Part shown: piece after piece, positions 34,479 through 35,935 of the stretch | Layout: every line of letters begins with the position of its first letter | Numbering within the stretch: position 1 is the first letter of the stretch | Assembly (NCBI GenBank): GCA_003151435.1 | Contig: PLXP01000094.1 | Location: 1-35,935 of the forward strand | Length of the DNA stretch: 35,935 nt | Direction of reading: 5' to 3' | From: Acidobacteriaceae bacterium | GTDB taxonomy: Bacteria > Acidobacteriota > Terriglobia > Terriglobales > Acidobacteriaceae | Notes under the pieces: model-generated | Database searches by the model: none | Told to the model about the DNA's origin: nothing | Seen by the model: the letters and a program-made list of their open reading frames with translations, nothing else | Made by a program: the position numbers and the translations under genes

Positions 34479-35123
34479 CTACGCGCCGACGAGCACTTTC
34501 TCCATCAGAATGGGACCACCATGCTCAGCGATCCCCGCGAAGATGTTCTGCCCTTCAAAGAGATGTGTGCCATACATAATCTGCGCACGCTCAACGAATT
34601 CGAGGTTCCTGAAGATATGCTGCGATCTCCTGTTGGTCGCCTCGGCAAACGCCACTTTGTAGCCTTTGCGCGCTCCGTGCTCAACTGTACGAATCACGAG
34701 TTGCTTCCCGATGCCCTGCCCTGCAAAGCGATCGGCAACTCCGAGAAGATACAAATGGAGCATCTCACCCGACCTGGGTGTGTGGCCGGCCAGGTAAATC
34801 CCATTCAGTTCTCCCAGGATGCTCCCGATAGGCCTGAATTCTTCGTTCAACTCTGACAGCTGTTCCGCTGAGTCTGCAGCGCCATCGTTGCTCAGCATCA
34901 CACCCACGATCTCGCCCGTCCGCGGTACGCAGGCAACGATGGTCAGGCCATCATTGCCGGCGTGCGGCAGAAGGCTTCTCACGAATCCCGCAAATTCCTC
35001 GCGAGTCACGTGTGCCGCATACGCAAGAGGATCGTGACGCGAAAAGACATCGGACAGTACCGCCGTGACCTGCTCAGCATCGGCATCGCGATAGACCCTG
35101 TACTCCAACGCAATGTCTGCCAC
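34479..35123 (-). CDS. GNAT-family N-acetyltransferase
   Basis: A 214-residue acetyl-CoA-dependent acetyltransferase. LHLYLLGVADRFAGQGIGKQLV contains the acetyl-CoA-binding Q/R-x-x-G-x-G/A motif (AGQGIG). AFAEATNRRSQHIFRNLEF is the motif-B region. The N-terminal half (YRVYRDADAEQVTAVLSDVF) is a typical GNAT start. A GTG start at 35123 is preferred, since AGGAAG lies just ahead of it; the frame is open to an ATG at 35165, 14 codons upstream, with no good ribosome site. The acceptor substrate is unknown. Its 5' side is only about 60 bp from a possible IS end. Confidence 0.8.
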   Translation of the reverse strand: MADIALEYRVYRDADAEQVTAVLSDVFSRHDPLAYAAHVTREEFAGFVRSLLPHAGNDGLTIVACVPRTGEIVGVMLSNDGAADSAEQLSELNEEFRPIGSILGELNGIYLAGHTPRSGEMLHLYLLGVADRFAGQGIGKQLVIRTVEHGARKGYKVAFAEATNRRSQHIFRNLEFVERAQIMYGTHLFEGQNIFAGIAEHGGPILMEKVLVGA

Positions 35124-35181
35124 ACTCACCTTCCTATCGATCCTTGAGTGTATGCGTACGGCCAAACACCCGGTTGACGCG

Positions 35182-35192
35182 GTAAGGCGAGC
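35182..35192 (+). mobile_element. Possible left terminal repeat of the IS66 element
   Basis: GTAAGGCGAGC lies 13 bp outside the transposase stop and resembles the GTAAGCG start of IS66-family inverted repeats. The partner end is outside the window, so this is tentative. Confidence 0.3.
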
Positions 35193-35204
35193 AATTTTAC
35201 AAGA

Positions 35205-35935
35205 TTAGCGGGAGTGTCTTGCGGCCCACTTGGCTGGCGTAATGTCGGCGACTTCCTGAATGGACCTGTTGGCAAGTCCTGGCAGGATCTCGTTCAGGTA
35301 TTCGCGGACAGGGACGCGGAGCCGGCGGCAGCTTTCAACCACGGAGAGGATCGCGGCCACACGCGGTCCGGCCTGTTGGCTGCCGATGTGGATCCAGTTT
35401 TTACGACCCAGGGCTACGCCGCGCATGGAGTTTTCTGCGATGTTGTTGCTTAGTTCCAGTTCCGGATATTCGAGGAAGCACGTCAGTTTCTTCCATAGCT
35501 TGATCGTGTAAGTGCAGGCCTCACCTGCCGCGCTCTTCGGCAACACTTTCTTACTCAGCTCCAGGATCTGAGCGTGGATCTTGTCGAGCAGGGGCGGAGC
35601 CTCCTGCTGGCGCAGAGCATGACGCTCTGAGTGATCCATCTTCTCGTCGCGTGCTCGGGCGTCGATGGCAAACAGTTTATCCATCAGCTCTACGATTCGG
35701 ATCGAGTCGGCATCCAGCTTATTGAGCTTGATCGCGTCGACAAACGGTCGCCTCGAGTGGCTCCAACATGCCGCGTGCACCATCTTCGGACCGCCCACCC
35801 CGCTTACGTAAGAGACGAATCCATCGGTTTGTAAAATCCCCTCGAACTTGTCCAGGATACTTGCCGGACCTTCACGACCGCGGCCCATGCGAAAATCGAA
35901 GATCGTCGCTCCGCCCGGCGTGCCGTATTGCCATA
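35205..35935 (-). CDS. IS66-family transposase (TnpC), 5' end beyond the window
   Basis: The frame enters from the right edge reading WQYGTPGGATIFDFRMGRGR and continues unbroken to the stop at 35205, about 242 codons. GILQTDGFVSYV has the second catalytic Asp of the DDE core, HAACWSHSRRPFVDA the following strand, and ELSNNIAENSMRGVALGRKNW the region with the catalytic Glu (NNIAEN). The C-terminal segment PREYLNEILPGLANRSIQEV-like ending matches IS66 TnpC proteins. The N-terminal third, including the zinc-finger region, lies outside. The open frame is undamaged here, so the element may be active or recent. Confidence 0.9.
   Translation of the reverse strand, partial: WQYGTPGGATIFDFRMGRGREGPASILDKFEGILQTDGFVSYVSGVGGPKMVHAACWSHSRRPFVDAIKLNKLDADSIRIVELMDKLFAIDARARDEKMDHSERHALRQQEAPPLLDKIHAQILELSKKVLPKSAAGEACTYTIKLWKKLTCFLEYPELELSNNIAENSMRGVALGRKNWIHIGSQQAGPRVAAILSVVESCRRLRVPVREYLNEILPGLANRSIQEVADITPAKWAARHSR

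Overview
The window looks like a chromosomal region of an Acidobacteriota (Terriglobia-type) soil bacterium. The evidence is indirect: an Oar-like TonB-dependent receptor with an N-terminal carboxypeptidase-regulatory-like domain encoded next to a secreted TPR protein, an acidobacterial membrane-anchored protein of the type with an N-terminal 'LLKERVIG..VFGR..DYD' module, many Tat/Sec-exported glycoside hydrolases, and moderately high GC. No rRNA, intact tRNA, CRISPR array or intact integrase was seen.

Layout. Positions 1-900 hold gene debris: the N-terminus of an Mrr-like restriction endonuclease joined to the C-terminal two thirds of a class A beta-lactamase. Positions 901-1235 are one copy of a roughly 335-bp direct repeat whose second copy lies at 22040-22375. 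Each copy carries, on the minus strand, the 3' half of a tRNA-Leu(CAA) gene and a more decayed 3' half of a tRNA-Glu(TTC) gene. Between the copies, 1.8-18.5 kb is a minus-strand polysaccharide locus: TonB receptor, TPR protein, GH31 alpha-xylosidase-like enzyme with a PA14-like insert, GH29, aldo/keto reductase, zinc alcohol dehydrogenase, a FucU/RbsD-like gene with one in-frame stop, a second GH29, and GH127. A decayed GH2 fragment lies at the far end on the other strand. The enzymes fit removal of xylosyl, fucosyl and arabinosyl side chains (with a lost galactosidase-like enzyme) from a xyloglucan-like hemicellulose, followed by uptake and oxidation or reduction of the released sugars. A divergently transcribed membrane protein at 18.8 kb is the best candidate regulator. 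The stretch 20.1-21.8 kb is scar tissue: an IS5-type transposase remnant, a beheaded esterase and a frameshifted secreted protein.

Right of the second repeat, 22.5-23.7 kb carries a compact winged-helix/nucleotidyltransferase pair resembling a toxin-antitoxin module, with a 25-bp palindrome and an apparently leaderless promoter. From 24.2 kb onward there are unrelated small genes: several membrane proteins, a flavin reductase with an exported nitroreductase, a rifampicin-phosphotransferase-like PEP-utilising enzyme, an Mth938-type protein, an MFS transporter beheaded by fusion to an alcohol dehydrogenase start, a GNAT acetyltransferase, and an IS66 transposase running off the right edge.

The main reading is that 0.9-22.0 kb is a carbohydrate-utilisation island bounded by tRNA-derived att-like repeats, next to a second unit with the same kind of end. 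The window also has a striking number of broken genes, including several true chimeric junctions that simple sequencing indels cannot explain. Function calls rest on motif recognition by eye; no database search was possible.
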